The translations under genes and the position numbers were made by a program. From contig JAUIKM010000012.1 in NCBI GenBank assembly GCA_030430495.1, positions 62,001 through 126,000 of the forward strand: a stretch of DNA of 64,000 bases, given 5' to 3'. Below the pieces are notes generated by a model. That model worked only from the letters and a program-made list of their open reading frames with translations. It was not told the DNA's origin and made no database searches. Shown piece after piece: positions 27,523 to 36,253 of this stretch (within the stretch, counting starts at the first letter, position 1; every line of letters starts with the position of its first letter). The DNA is from a bacterium. GTDB taxonomy: Bacteria; Bacteroidota; Ignavibacteria; Kapaibacteriales; UBA7675.

Positions 27523-29805
27523 ATGCGGATTAAGCACAAATTGAAGCGCCTTGCCCTTGCGACCTCCTGTGGTCTCCTGGTCGCCGGAGCAGGTGCTGTT
27601 GCGCAGAATCTGAACAATGACGGCGGTACGATCAACAATATCGGCGACATTGTGTTTTGTACGACTGCCGGTGAATTTCAAAGTGGTGGTGTCGGCGCCG
27701 CACTCAACGGTGACGGTACGGTGACCTTTGAAGGTATCGACAACCGTTTCACCGACCAGAACGGCGTTTTTGCCGATGCACTCACGCCCGGTGAAACTGC
27801 CGGCACGCGCATCCCTTACGAAGTGATCTGGTCCGCCGCGGCCGGTACTCAGACAGTTCAGGGGCGCTACTACGAAAATCTGACGGTTGAGGACGCCTCG
27901 CTCAAGACCATCTCGGATGGCATCTTCGTGAGCGAAGTTTACACAGCCGGGGGCAACGACCGCACGTACAACGGCACGTTCACGTACGATGGTTCGCTCG
28001 CGCAGGACATTTTTGCTGAAACCGGTATGGCGGCCGGTACGAATCGCTACAACAATCTGCAGTTGGGCGAAGCTGGTACGAAAACGCTGCAGGCGGGCGA
28101 CGTAACGACGATCGACGGCGATCTCGTGATGTTGGCCTCCAACACGGGCGGTTTTGAGGTTCTCGGCGGCCTGACGATCGGCGATGAAGTAACGCAGGAC
28201 GCTGCTGCGCCACTGTTGATCGATGCTACGGGCGGCGGTGCTGCCGACGGTCAATTTACGACCGGCACGGGCAACGGTGCGTTTGCCGGTACGGTTACCA
28301 TCGACAACGGCGGTTTGCTTGATATCGCCGGCGCCGGTGCGACCAACGAATTTTCGAATACCGTTGACGTTACCGACGGTGACTTCTTTGTGCGCGATGG
28401 TACGGGCGACGTGACGGTTTCCGGCACGATGACGCTGGCCAACCTGGCTACCGCAACGATCAACCTGGAGCAAAACGCTACGGTGGTCGTGACTGGCAGT
28501 CTGACGAACAACCACGCCGCCGGTGTGAACGCCAACTTCGACGATGCTTCGACGGTAGAGTTCAGCGGTGCGGCCAATCAGGTTGTCATGCAAACGGTTG
28601 CCTCCAACCCCTATGGCAACCTGAGCACGGACAATGGCGTGAAAGACGCCGGCGGTGATGTCTACATGAGCAACAACCTGGATGTCGGTGTTACCGACGG
28701 CGCAGGCGGCAACCTCGATATGGGCGCCAACACGCTGTACATGACTGATCCCAATGCGACGGCCGATTACGATGCCACGAACTACACCGAAGTCGTCGGC
28801 GCCATGCGCCGTTCGGTTGACGCTGGTGTGGTTGGCCCGTACACGTTCAACAACGCCGAATCACAAGTAACGTTCACGAACAACCCGTACACCGGCTATT
28901 TTGAGATGAACGTTCAGCCGGCTACCGCTCCAAACAACTACGACGCCTCGACGGACGTCAATCGCAAAATCACGCTTGACTTCGACGACGACACCTGGAC
29001 GGCTACCATTCGCGCCGGCTGGAAGGATGGCGAGCAGGGCGCAGGCTGGGGCGGTGCTTCGCCGGTTACGACGGAAGACCAGTTGCGCTTCTTCGAAGCC
29101 GACGGCACGAACGAGCAGAAAGTTGCTACGGGTAATGCACCGTCTCGCGACAACGCCAGCCAGCTTCGCTATGTCCAGCTGGCCGGTATTGACGCTACGG
29201 CCGTTGCCATGCCCGGCAACGCTATCAGCGAATTCTACGCAACCAACGACCTGCTGCTGCGCGGTGGACCGACGACCTTCTACGCTATCGCCGACGGTCG
29301 CTGGTCGAACCCGGGTACCTGGGACGAAGGTCTGGAACCGCACGAATATGATAACGTCATCATCCCCAACGGCTTTACGGTTCACGTCGGTTATCGTCGT
29401 GACGGTATCGACGGTCTGATTGTCGGACCGAATGGCGGTCAGATTGAAGAGGGATACTCGCAGGGCGGCGACAACACGCGTGACGACGCTCTGGCAGTCA
29501 ACGTGACGGTGGAAGACGGTGGTGGTCTGCTTGTCGGTTATGACGCCGCCGGCGCTGCCGATGAGACGGACGGTACGGTTACGTGGCAGCTTGCCACCGG
29601 TGGTTTGCTGACGAACGCTTCGGGTCTCGGCGCGACAACGGCTCCGACGGAAGCTGTTCTGGCGACGACGCAAGGCGATGCCATTGATTACCCCGGTTTC
29701 ATCAACTTCGGTAACATTGGCAGCAACCTTGGTCACTTCCAGGCCAACTCGATCGACAACACCGGTTACATCGCCAACGGCGGTACGCTCCGCGTTTGTG
29801 ACTAA
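27523..29805 (+). CDS. Abundant acidic surface protein with two terminal cysteines
   Basis: 760 residues. The ATG at 27523 has the RBS AAGGA nine bases upstream and gives a clean signal peptide (cleavage near AVAQ-N). The protein is a small relative of the giant: strand-rich repeats, one VVGAMRRSVDAG module (compare GHVDG) and one FYAIADGRWSNPGTWDEG module (compare FYSR...TWS). It is rich in Asp, Gly and Thr and poor in Lys. The mature chain has only two Cys, C46 near the N-terminus and C759 as the penultimate residue. It has no T9SS sorting domain and ends IANGGTLRVCD. Codons are strongly biased to GGT, CGT, ACG and AAC, as in P1, which suggests very high expression. A major surface-layer or filament subunit is inferred. 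Confidence 0.85.
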   Translation: MRIKHKLKRLALATSCGLLVAGAGAVAQNLNNDGGTINNIGDIVFCTTAGEFQSGGVGAALNGDGTVTFEGIDNRFTDQNGVFADALTPGETAGTRIPYEVIWSAAAGTQTVQGRYYENLTVEDASLKTISDGIFVSEVYTAGGNDRTYNGTFTYDGSLAQDIFAETGMAAGTNRYNNLQLGEAGTKTLQAGDVTTIDGDLVMLASNTGGFEVLGGLTIGDEVTQDAAAPLLIDATGGGAADGQFTTGTGNGAFAGTVTIDNGGLLDIAGAGATNEFSNTVDVTDGDFFVRDGTGDVTVSGTMTLANLATATINLEQNATVVVTGSLTNNHAAGVNANFDDASTVEFSGAANQVVMQTVASNPYGNLSTDNGVKDAGGDVYMSNNLDVGVTDGAGGNLDMGANTLYMTDPNATADYDATNYTEVVGAMRRSVDAGVVGPYTFNNAESQVTFTNNPYTGYFEMNVQPATAPNNYDASTDVNRKITLDFDDDTWTATIRAGWKDGEQGAGWGGASPVTTEDQLRFFEADGTNEQKVATGNAPSRDNASQLRYVQLAGIDATAVAMPGNAISEFYATNDLLLRGGPTTFYAIADGRWSNPGTWDEGLEPHEYDNVIIPNGFTVHVGYRRDGIDGLIVGPNGGQIEEGYSQGGDNTRDDALAVNVTVEDGGGLLVGYDAAGAADETDGTVTWQLATGGLLTNASGLGATTAPTEAVLATTQGDAIDYPGFINFGNIGSNLGHFQANSIDNTGYIANGGTLRVCD

Positions 29806-29861
29806 TCAGCTTGAATCCGTATGGGTTCTGTGATTTGACAGGAAAGACAGCATGATTCGGA

Positions 29862-29888
29862 GCCGGTCGGGCGAACAGTCCGACCGGC
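29862..29888 (+). terminator. Strong hairpin after the abundant surface protein gene
   Basis: GCCGGTCGG (29862-29870) and CCGACCGGC (29880-29888) form a 9-bp stem with a 9-nt loop. There is no T-run after it, so it may stabilise the upstream mRNA or cut down read-through into the next gene rather than stop all transcription. Confidence 0.45.
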
Positions 29889-30009
29889 ACTCCGGAGTAA
29901 AACGCGCTGTCGAGACACGAGAGTGATGTACACCGTGCTGCCGGTTGAATTCGCTTCAATTAAACAAGCAGGTTTCCTTTCCGCCATCAGGGAAGAAGAA
30001 CGTAGACAC

Positions 30010-32103
30010 GTGAAACAACGCATTCTCATACTGACGGTTCTCCTTGCAACTATCCTGCCCGGCATCGCACTCGGCAGGACGGGTGGATCCATGAAGAATG
30101 CGGGCCAGATTTACAACGCAGGCAAGATTGAAACGAGCGTAGCCGAAAGCAGTCAGGGAAGAATTACCAATCCCGGCAGTCTCTTCATAAGTGCTGCGGC
30201 ATCGTTTCAACAGGACACCATCGACGGCCACGTCATTTACGATGGCGACGACCAATCGCAATCGCAGTTTGTTCCTCAGATCGTGTATCAGAATCTCGAA
30301 TTCAGTGGTCGTGGACTTAAACGACTTGAAGCACTCGATACCATCGTGACGCTCGATACATTTGTTACGGCCTCCGGTGAAGTGCAAATCGTCATGCGTG
30401 AGGGCGCTGAAGTTGTTACGCGTGGTCGTGTGAAACACAACGGCATTATTAATCGCGACTTTCTGCATGGCCGGGTTGTGATGCAGGGTACTCAGGCGCA
30501 GGCGATTGACGGCAACGGAAGCTTTAAAGTTCTGGCACTTGACAATGCTGCTGGTTCTGATGTTGTTAACGGCGGTGGGTTCAGTGTTAACCATCGGCTT
30601 GAATTGCTGCGCGGTATGTTTCGCAATGATGTAGCGAACAACTTTACACTTGGTGACTCCGCGTTAATCGTAAGAAGTGTTGCATCCGAATTGGCCGAAG
30701 CTCCGCTGTTTGGCGAAAATGTTTCCGTCACATATATCGGTGATGGGAAGATGTTCTCCGGAGCGGAACTTCCGGTGGATGACAACACGTTGCAGAATCT
30801 TCGTCTTGAAACGACGGAAGGCTTGGTTCTCAATCAGTCCGTGACTGTTAACGACACATTATACCTGGGCAGCAATGTCGATACAGATCCTGGTCAGGAA
30901 CAGCATGTGTTGACACATGCGAGCATCGAAAACCCCGAATTCGGAAATGACGATGTCGAAGTCCGCGGTTCAGTGCGGCGGACAAGATTGGCTGCCGGCG
31001 GTGTGCGCAATGTGTTTAACAATAAACACACCTACGCAGCATTTGAAGATGAACAAAGTCTTGGTGGAATGACCGCCATGACGGTGCGGGTGCTGCCCGA
31101 CACAATACCACTGCCGCTGACGGTAGATACGGAAGACAAAGTTCTCCGCTCCATTACAGTAACGGCCGAAGATGAAGGCGGCGAAGTTGTTCAGGATGGA
31201 TTTAACGCCGAATTCGGCTATGCCTTTCGTCTGGATCAGACGGAAGAGTTGAACGGCCTGGACACCTTTGATGTACAGTTGCAGTACAGCACGGTGGATG
31301 CATGGCAAAATGTCGCTGAACCGCGCGAAACAATTGAGATAGACGGAAACTGGGCCAGGGGCAGCGTACCAAATCTGCAACGCTCCGGCTTTTATGCAAT
31401 CGGCATTGGTGAACTGCTGCCCAATGCGCTTGTCGATATTCGCATTCTCATGGAAGGTCCGTACCGCAATGGTCGCATGGCTGCCGATCTGTCGGAAGGC
31501 GGCTTCCTGCCGAATTCTCCTCCGGCGATGTATCCCTACAGCCTGGATCCCAATCGGCAGTTTATTGCCATGGGGGAACTGGGCGAGCGCCGCAAAGAAA
31601 TTGTTGACTGGGTCGTGGTGGAGTTCCGCACCTTGTTGAGCGGCGGTGAATCCCGCTTCCGCACCGGACTGATCACTTGGGACGGCAACATCGTCGACTA
31701 TCGCGACGGCCAAACCCAGATCAAGATCGATTCCGGTACTTATTACATCGTGGTCCATCACCGCAATCACCTTGCCGTGGTTACGCGGGACCAACAGATG
31801 CTGACGCCGGAAATCCACTCATTTGATTTTACGCGTGCAGCCCTGCTGCTGGGCGGCAGCAACGCCGTCAACCTTGTTGATGAAAGTGAAACCGGACGTC
31901 AATACTATGCCATGATCGGCGGTGATACCAATGGCGACGGTGTGATTGACGATAGAGACTATGATTCTTCGGCTACGGCAACCTGGCTAAATCACGATGC
32001 GGAGGGATATGTCAACCCCGACACCGATATGAACGGCATAGTGACGACGCGAGATGCGAATGTTTCCTGGAACAACCGCGAAAAAGAATCCTTTGCGCGA
32101 TAA
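30010..32103 (+). CDS. Surface protein with dockerin-like C-terminus
   Basis: About 697 residues from GTG 30010, which gives the signal peptide KQRILILTVLLATILPGIALG and has a purine-rich stretch upstream; ATG 29926 is an alternative that would bury it. The mature N-terminus has N-x-G-x-I-x-N-x-G strands like those at the ends of the 27.5 kb protein. A VRGSVRRT...FNNKHTYAAF segment matches the GHVDG-type module of the giant. The last 60 residues (about 637-690) hold two calcium-loop motifs, DTNGDGVIDDRD and NPDTDMNGIVTTRD, like a type I dockerin. No cohesin is recognised in the window. It is followed after 18 nt by the T9SS cargo gene, so they share a transcript. Confidence 0.82.
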   Translation: MKQRILILTVLLATILPGIALGRTGGSMKNAGQIYNAGKIETSVAESSQGRITNPGSLFISAAASFQQDTIDGHVIYDGDDQSQSQFVPQIVYQNLEFSGRGLKRLEALDTIVTLDTFVTASGEVQIVMREGAEVVTRGRVKHNGIINRDFLHGRVVMQGTQAQAIDGNGSFKVLALDNAAGSDVVNGGGFSVNHRLELLRGMFRNDVANNFTLGDSALIVRSVASELAEAPLFGENVSVTYIGDGKMFSGAELPVDDNTLQNLRLETTEGLVLNQSVTVNDTLYLGSNVDTDPGQEQHVLTHASIENPEFGNDDVEVRGSVRRTRLAAGGVRNVFNNKHTYAAFEDEQSLGGMTAMTVRVLPDTIPLPLTVDTEDKVLRSITVTAEDEGGEVVQDGFNAEFGYAFRLDQTEELNGLDTFDVQLQYSTVDAWQNVAEPRETIEIDGNWARGSVPNLQRSGFYAIGIGELLPNALVDIRILMEGPYRNGRMAADLSEGGFLPNSPPAMYPYSLDPNRQFIAMGELGERRKEIVDWVVVEFRTLLSGGESRFRTGLITWDGNIVDYRDGQTQIKIDSGTYYIVVHHRNHLAVVTRDQQMLTPEIHSFDFTRAALLLGGSNAVNLVDESETGRQYYAMIGGDTNGDGVIDDRDYDSSATATWLNHDAEGYVNPDTDMNGIVTTRDANVSWNNREKESFAR

Positions 32104-32121
32104 TCCGGGAGCCGGCCTGAT

Positions 32122-33426
32122 ATGAAGAAAATCTACCCACACAAATTCCATCATCTTCTGCCTGCACAAATCTGCCGGCGTGCCGTTTTGTTTGCGCTTA
32201 CCTGCGCAGTTCTGAGCCTCGTACTGCCTGAAAGGGCAACGGCGCAAAATGAACAGGACACAATTGCTCACGTTTCCGCGGTGTTGGTGGCGCAGCCCAA
32301 ACCCAATGCAGTGGACCTGGATGTCTGGGTGTTAAATGTCTCGGACAACGAATGGCTTATGTGGGCAAATGGAACATTCCAACTGGAATTTCCCGGGATC
32401 GCAATGGAAGAATGTTCGGTGGAATTGCTCCCGGGCTTTTCTGATTTGCCTGCTGCTCAGTACGAAATCATTCACAATACCTTCCCGGGACGCATGAGTA
32501 TTGGCGTTCTGGGACCCCGCAGTTTCGGCGATTGTATACCCGTTGCTGTTGATGACAGCATTCGGGTTGGGCGTTTTCGGGTTTCAATTCCCGAGCCGGG
32601 CTTCCTGCCGCTCACGATGGACTGGGTGCAGCCGCTGACAAAATTTCAGGCGACGGCGTTCAAGATTTTTGATGACCGCGCGCCCTTTTTCTTTTCCGAT
32701 GATAACGTCGCGATGCTCGTTGGCGATTATGCCACCTCTTATGAGGTTCGCGACATTGATTTGCCTCCTTTCCTTCTGGTGGACTTTCACGGCGAGTATC
32801 TGGGCGATCGCAAGGTAAGACTGTTCTGGCGAACCGAATCTGAATATGCCAATCGTGGTTTTGTTATCGTGCGTGGCATCAGACCGATTGGACAGCTCGG
32901 TGATGAACTGGATTTTGTTGACACGATTGCCTGCCATGAACTCTATCCGGCTGAAAACCCGGACTGTCGGCGCGCCGATCTTAACAGTCCGGGCCTTAGT
33001 CTGGCGCCTCTGGACTATTCCACACGCGATACTGTTGAGTATCGTGAAGAAGAGTATGTCTATAGACTGTACTATCATCACTTTGACGGCAGTCTGATCT
33101 ATCTGGCCGAAACGCGTGTGTATGTTCCGAGCTCGGTCATCAGTTCCGCACAGGCCAATCCCAATCCTTTTTCTCGGCAGACAACTATTCAGTATGCTGT
33201 CGACGACCGCGTAATATTGACGGCAAAAGTTTACGATTATAATGGACGTGAAGTTGAAACGCTGATCGACCGCCAGATTACCCCGATCGGACAATATGAG
33301 ATTGGGTTCGAGGCGTCGCGTCTCAGCTCGCAGGGTCTGTATAATGTGCGGTTTACCGCATACCCGGTTGATGATCCGGCTGTTTTGATTTCTACTGCCG
33401 ACGTCAAACTTCAACTAATCAGATAA
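32122..33426 (+). CDS. T9SS-exported protein with type A sorting domain
   Basis: 434 residues. The start ATG 32122 follows GGGAG ten bases upstream. A signal peptide ends near ERATAQ. A beta-rich N-terminal domain (about 45-215) is followed by a fibronectin-like domain (VRLFWRTESEYANRGFVIVRG ... EYVYRLYYHHFDG in order). The final 85 residues start ANPNPFSRQTTIQY and end VKLQLIR, matching the T9SS type A sorting domain. It should cross the outer membrane through the type IX pore and be anchored or released. It sits between the dockerin-like protein and the OmpA-type protein, so a role in the same surface structure is inferred. Confidence 0.88.
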   Translation: MKKIYPHKFHHLLPAQICRRAVLFALTCAVLSLVLPERATAQNEQDTIAHVSAVLVAQPKPNAVDLDVWVLNVSDNEWLMWANGTFQLEFPGIAMEECSVELLPGFSDLPAAQYEIIHNTFPGRMSIGVLGPRSFGDCIPVAVDDSIRVGRFRVSIPEPGFLPLTMDWVQPLTKFQATAFKIFDDRAPFFFSDDNVAMLVGDYATSYEVRDIDLPPFLLVDFHGEYLGDRKVRLFWRTESEYANRGFVIVRGIRPIGQLGDELDFVDTIACHELYPAENPDCRRADLNSPGLSLAPLDYSTRDTVEYREEEYVYRLYYHHFDGSLIYLAETRVYVPSSVISSAQANPNPFSRQTTIQYAVDDRVILTAKVYDYNGREVETLIDRQITPIGQYEIGFEASRLSSQGLYNVRFTAYPVDDPAVLISTADVKLQLIR

Positions 33427-33438
33427 GTGTGTTTCGCG

Positions 33439-34911
33439 ATGGTCCGGCGTCGAATCCCAGAATTGTTGTTGCTGGTATGCCTGTTTGCAGGTATGCCTTT
33501 GCATCTGCTTGCGGTGCAGAACGACAGCCCGGAATCGTCCTCCGTCGACGATCAGCCTGACCTTGAGTTTTCAGTTGACGATGTCAGCACCGACCGTCAA
33601 CTGGTGGGGGCGGCCACACGCATGGATGTGCTCGACAACAAAGACACACTGATAACCACCTCAGGCTACGGCGACTTCTGGTTTGGTGTGTTTGGCGGCC
33701 CCAACCTCGGCACCTATCTCGGCGATCTGAACCTGGCGCTAAACAGGTCTGCACGACTGCGCAACCTTGGAAGACAGTTCGGTTCCGGGTCCTCGCTTGG
33801 ATATTTTATTGGCGGGATGGCTGAGTGGAACCCACCTGAATGGGGCTGGGGACTGAGGCTGCATGTTGCGATGTTTGACGTCCGCGACGGAGCTTTTGAA
33901 TCGCTCGAGAATCAGTCGGTACTTGCCGAATATGAAGGTGAGACTCGCTTCAAATATTTTACAATTTCGCCCTCGGCCCGAATGGATGTGGTTGGCGGCC
34001 TGTATGCCTTCGGCGGCCTCGATTTTGAATTTAACACTGGATCGGAGGCTGTGGTTGTTCCGACTGTCGACTCAACTGCCTTGATTCGCGAACGTCGGGC
34101 CGTCCAATTGGACGTTCACGGCTTCCGCATGGGGATACACGTCGGCGCCGCTTACGAAGTGCTGATGCTGGAAGTGGCACAAAGTGCGCGCATCCGTTTT
34201 GCTCCTTTCCTCAGCCTGCATTACGGCACGGAAGTGACCAACAATCTCAACTCCGATCTGAACCTTGGTTTCATGCGCCTTGGGTTGGAGCTGAAGGCCG
34301 CGCTCAACAGTGAAACTCGGACTCTGCGGCGCTACGACCCAACCTACCTGGAACCGACTGTTTATCTGGCAACCCTGACCAACCGATTTGATTATGAAAT
34401 TCCGTCCATTCAGCCGAGTGAACGGATTGCCGTTGCGGCACTGGACATCATTCCGCGGCCTGTTCCGGAAGCGCCGGTCATAGACTCGGCGACAATCGAG
34501 CCGCCGACTGTTGCAAGTGCGGAAGTGAGAACTCCGCGTCCGCAGCGCCCGGCGATCCAGCTTGCCGGACTCAATGAGGAATTCATTCTCGGAGTGGATG
34601 GCGGTGCGCTCAGTACCGACCTTACTGCTGAATCCTATGACTACCTGAATGCCATGGTCAATTTCTTGAATCAGAATCCTTCGGTCGAAGTGCAAATTGC
34701 GGGATATACGGACAACTTTGGAACGCCCGAAGAAACGCAGCGGGTGTCTGAGTTGCGGGCGAACCACGTGTACAATTACCTTCAACGAAAAGGTATCAAC
34801 CCGAATCGACTCTACCGTTCTGGCCTTGGCGCGCGTTCTCCGATCGCCAACAATATCACGGAAGAAGGTCGCCGGCGCAATCGCCGTGTTGCCATCACCC
34901 TTATTGAGTGA
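33439..34911 (+). CDS. OmpA-type outer-membrane protein
   Basis: 490 residues from ATG 33439 (GTG 33427, directly after the previous stop, is an alternative). A signal peptide PELLLLVCLFAGMPLHLLA is followed by an acidic linker, then a beta-barrel-like domain (about 70-310) rich in alternating aromatic strands. A Pro-rich linker leads to an OmpA C-terminal domain (about 375-490) with peptidoglycan-binding features: GYTDNFGTPEETQRVSELRA and the closing ARSPIANNITEEGRRRNRRV. Such proteins tie the outer membrane to the cell wall. As the last gene of the 27.5-34.9 kb cluster it may anchor the exported proteins encoded upstream; that is inference. No terminator is obvious. Confidence 0.88.
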   Translation: MVRRRIPELLLLVCLFAGMPLHLLAVQNDSPESSSVDDQPDLEFSVDDVSTDRQLVGAATRMDVLDNKDTLITTSGYGDFWFGVFGGPNLGTYLGDLNLALNRSARLRNLGRQFGSGSSLGYFIGGMAEWNPPEWGWGLRLHVAMFDVRDGAFESLENQSVLAEYEGETRFKYFTISPSARMDVVGGLYAFGGLDFEFNTGSEAVVVPTVDSTALIRERRAVQLDVHGFRMGIHVGAAYEVLMLEVAQSARIRFAPFLSLHYGTEVTNNLNSDLNLGFMRLGLELKAALNSETRTLRRYDPTYLEPTVYLATLTNRFDYEIPSIQPSERIAVAALDIIPRPVPEAPVIDSATIEPPTVASAEVRTPRPQRPAIQLAGLNEEFILGVDGGALSTDLTAESYDYLNAMVNFLNQNPSVEVQIAGYTDNFGTPEETQRVSELRANHVYNYLQRKGINPNRLYRSGLGARSPIANNITEEGRRRNRRVAITLIE

Positions 34912-35257
34912 GTCCCGACTGGTACCGAATTCGACTGTTGACTCTCATCTCGGGTTGTGTATCTTAAGTTCTCGGCGAAATCTCGTCGATTTTTGTCTGG
35001 CGCATTTTGGACGTCGGATAATTTGCAGGCTGCCTCTGTTGTGTTATTTTTGCCAAGTCAGAGGCGCGTATACATCCAATCCCTATACTTACCTCTTTGC
35101 AGCACCGGGCTGCCCAGCCGGCCCGAAGGTAAGCGCCCGCAAGTTCATTCGCAGTTCAGAGAATTTGACAAATGCGCCGACTCATTGGCGTTGATATATA
35201 GCGCCGACGGCTAAGCGGCCAACCCACGAAACGTACTACATTTATTGCGGCAACTAC
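34912..35257. other. Gene-free stretch ahead of second response regulator
   Basis: No gene is seen. It carries a good Bacteroidota-type promoter (35022-35052) that predicts a leader of about 200 nt before ATG 35258. No terminator for the OmpA-type gene was recognised. Confidence 0.55.
35022..35052 (+). promoter_or_regulatory. Bacteroidota-type promoter of response regulator 2
   Basis: TTTG (35022-35025), 19 bp, then TATTTTTG (35045-35052), a perfect TAnnTTTG box. Transcription would begin near 35059. Confidence 0.6.
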
Positions 35258-35902
35258 ATGCACACAGCACTGGTAGCAGACGACCATCAGATTCTTCGCA
35301 GCGGCCTGAAACTCTTCCTGACATATAGTATGGACATGGAAGTCACCGAGGCTCAAAATGGGGAAGAAGCGCTTGCGCAGATAGCAAAGCGGGATTTTGA
35401 CATCGTACTGCTTGATCTTTCCATGCCGGGGCGTGCGGGGCTCGACCTCTTGAAAAGTCTGCGCAGCGCAAAATCTGACATGCCCATTCTGATATTAAGC
35501 GCCCAGCCGGAAGAGCGCTATGCTGTTCGGGCACTCAAAGCCGGCGCCAGTGGTTACGTGGACAAGTCGGCCGACACAATTGAGTTAATGACGGCTATTC
35601 GCAAGTGCCTGGCCGGAGGACGTTATGTAAGCCCATCTTTGGCGGAAAAGCTGATCGAGGATGCCGCCAGGGAATCCGAGGATCTGGCCGCGCACGAAAC
35701 GCTGTCTGACCGCGAGTTTCAGATCTTGTGCCAGATCGGTTCCGGCAAATCTGTCGGTGGCATCGCGAAGGAACTGCACCTGTCGGTAAAAACGATCAGC
35801 ACGTACCGCAAGCGCATTCTGGAGAAGATGAAACTCGCCACCAACTCCGAGTTGATGCAGTACGCTCTGAAGCATCGGCTGCTTGAGAAGGTAACCGACT
35901 AG
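35258..35902 (+). CDS. NarL/LuxR-family response regulator 2
   Basis: 214 residues: receiver domain with D8/D9, phosphoacceptor D53 (VLLDLSMP) and Lys in GYVDKSAD, then a LuxR-type helix-turn-helix (about 147-205, LSDREFQILCQIGSGKSVGGIAKEL). It is only distantly similar to regulator 1. It is transcribed alone, with its own promoter and a terminator 38 nt after the stop. It lies between the OmpA-type gene and the first of four T9SS paralogs, but no sensor kinase is nearby. Which signal it reads, and whether it controls the paralogs, cannot be told from the sequence. Confidence 0.92.
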   Translation: MHTALVADDHQILRSGLKLFLTYSMDMEVTEAQNGEEALAQIAKRDFDIVLLDLSMPGRAGLDLLKSLRSAKSDMPILILSAQPEERYAVRALKAGASGYVDKSADTIELMTAIRKCLAGGRYVSPSLAEKLIEDAARESEDLAAHETLSDREFQILCQIGSGKSVGGIAKELHLSVKTISTYRKRILEKMKLATNSELMQYALKHRLLEKVTD

Positions 35903-35940
35903 GTTCAAACAGTCAATTCCGCTGATTTCTACGAGATTTT

Positions 35941-35982
35941 GGGGCCATGTGGAAAATTTGCACATAGCCCCATTTGATTTTA
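35941..35982 (+). terminator. Terminator after response regulator 2
   Basis: GGGGCCATGTG (35941-35951) pairs with CACATAGCCCC (35961-35971), with one mismatch, around a 9-nt loop. ATTTGATTTT follows. Confidence 0.7.
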
Positions 35983-36088
35983 AAGACAGGCCTTTCTAAC
36001 TTCCAAGCTTGTTGCATGCCGTTTACAGCCTGAAACTGAGATATTCAAAAGAATTCGCAAAGAACCGATAAGATTGGGGAAAACTTTT

Positions 36089-36115
36089 TGTAACCCGCAA
36101 AATTATTGTGTGTTC
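36089..36115 (+). promoter_or_regulatory. Conserved upstream element of P1 (ECF-like promoter)
   Basis: TGTAACC, 14 bp, TGTGTTC. The first bases of TGTAAC and GTGTT are 21 apart, exactly as at 40936, 45943 and 51061. The AAC-containing upstream half and the spacing resemble ECF-sigma promoters. It lies 165 nt before ATG 36254, closer than in the other copies (about 305 nt). Confidence 0.6.
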
Positions 36116-36177
36116 TGTCGCGGAGTTTGGCTCTAAATCGATGATTTTTAACGGGTTAATCCCCGAGCAACCCAAGT

Positions 36178-36253
36178 ACCTGCAGAGCGACGATATCTGT
36201 AAATCTGTGTGAATAAACATTGTTTCTTTATCCTGCACCTTTTGGAGCATTCT
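36178..36253 (+). repeat. P1-type leader, shared with P4
   Basis: From ACCTGCAGAGCG to TTTGGAG and the start codon, this 76-nt leader is repeated with few changes before P4 (51546-51619). It includes the RBS GGAG (36244-36247). The match shows that P1 and P4 were duplicated together with their leaders. Confidence 0.8.

Larger units (their letters stand above)
35903..36253. other. Gene-free stretch: terminator and P1 leader
   Basis: It holds the terminator of regulator 2 (35941-35982), the TGTAACC/GTGTT element (36089-36115) and the P1 leader. The last 76 nt (36178-36253) closely match the leader of P4 (51546-51619). Confidence 0.65.
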
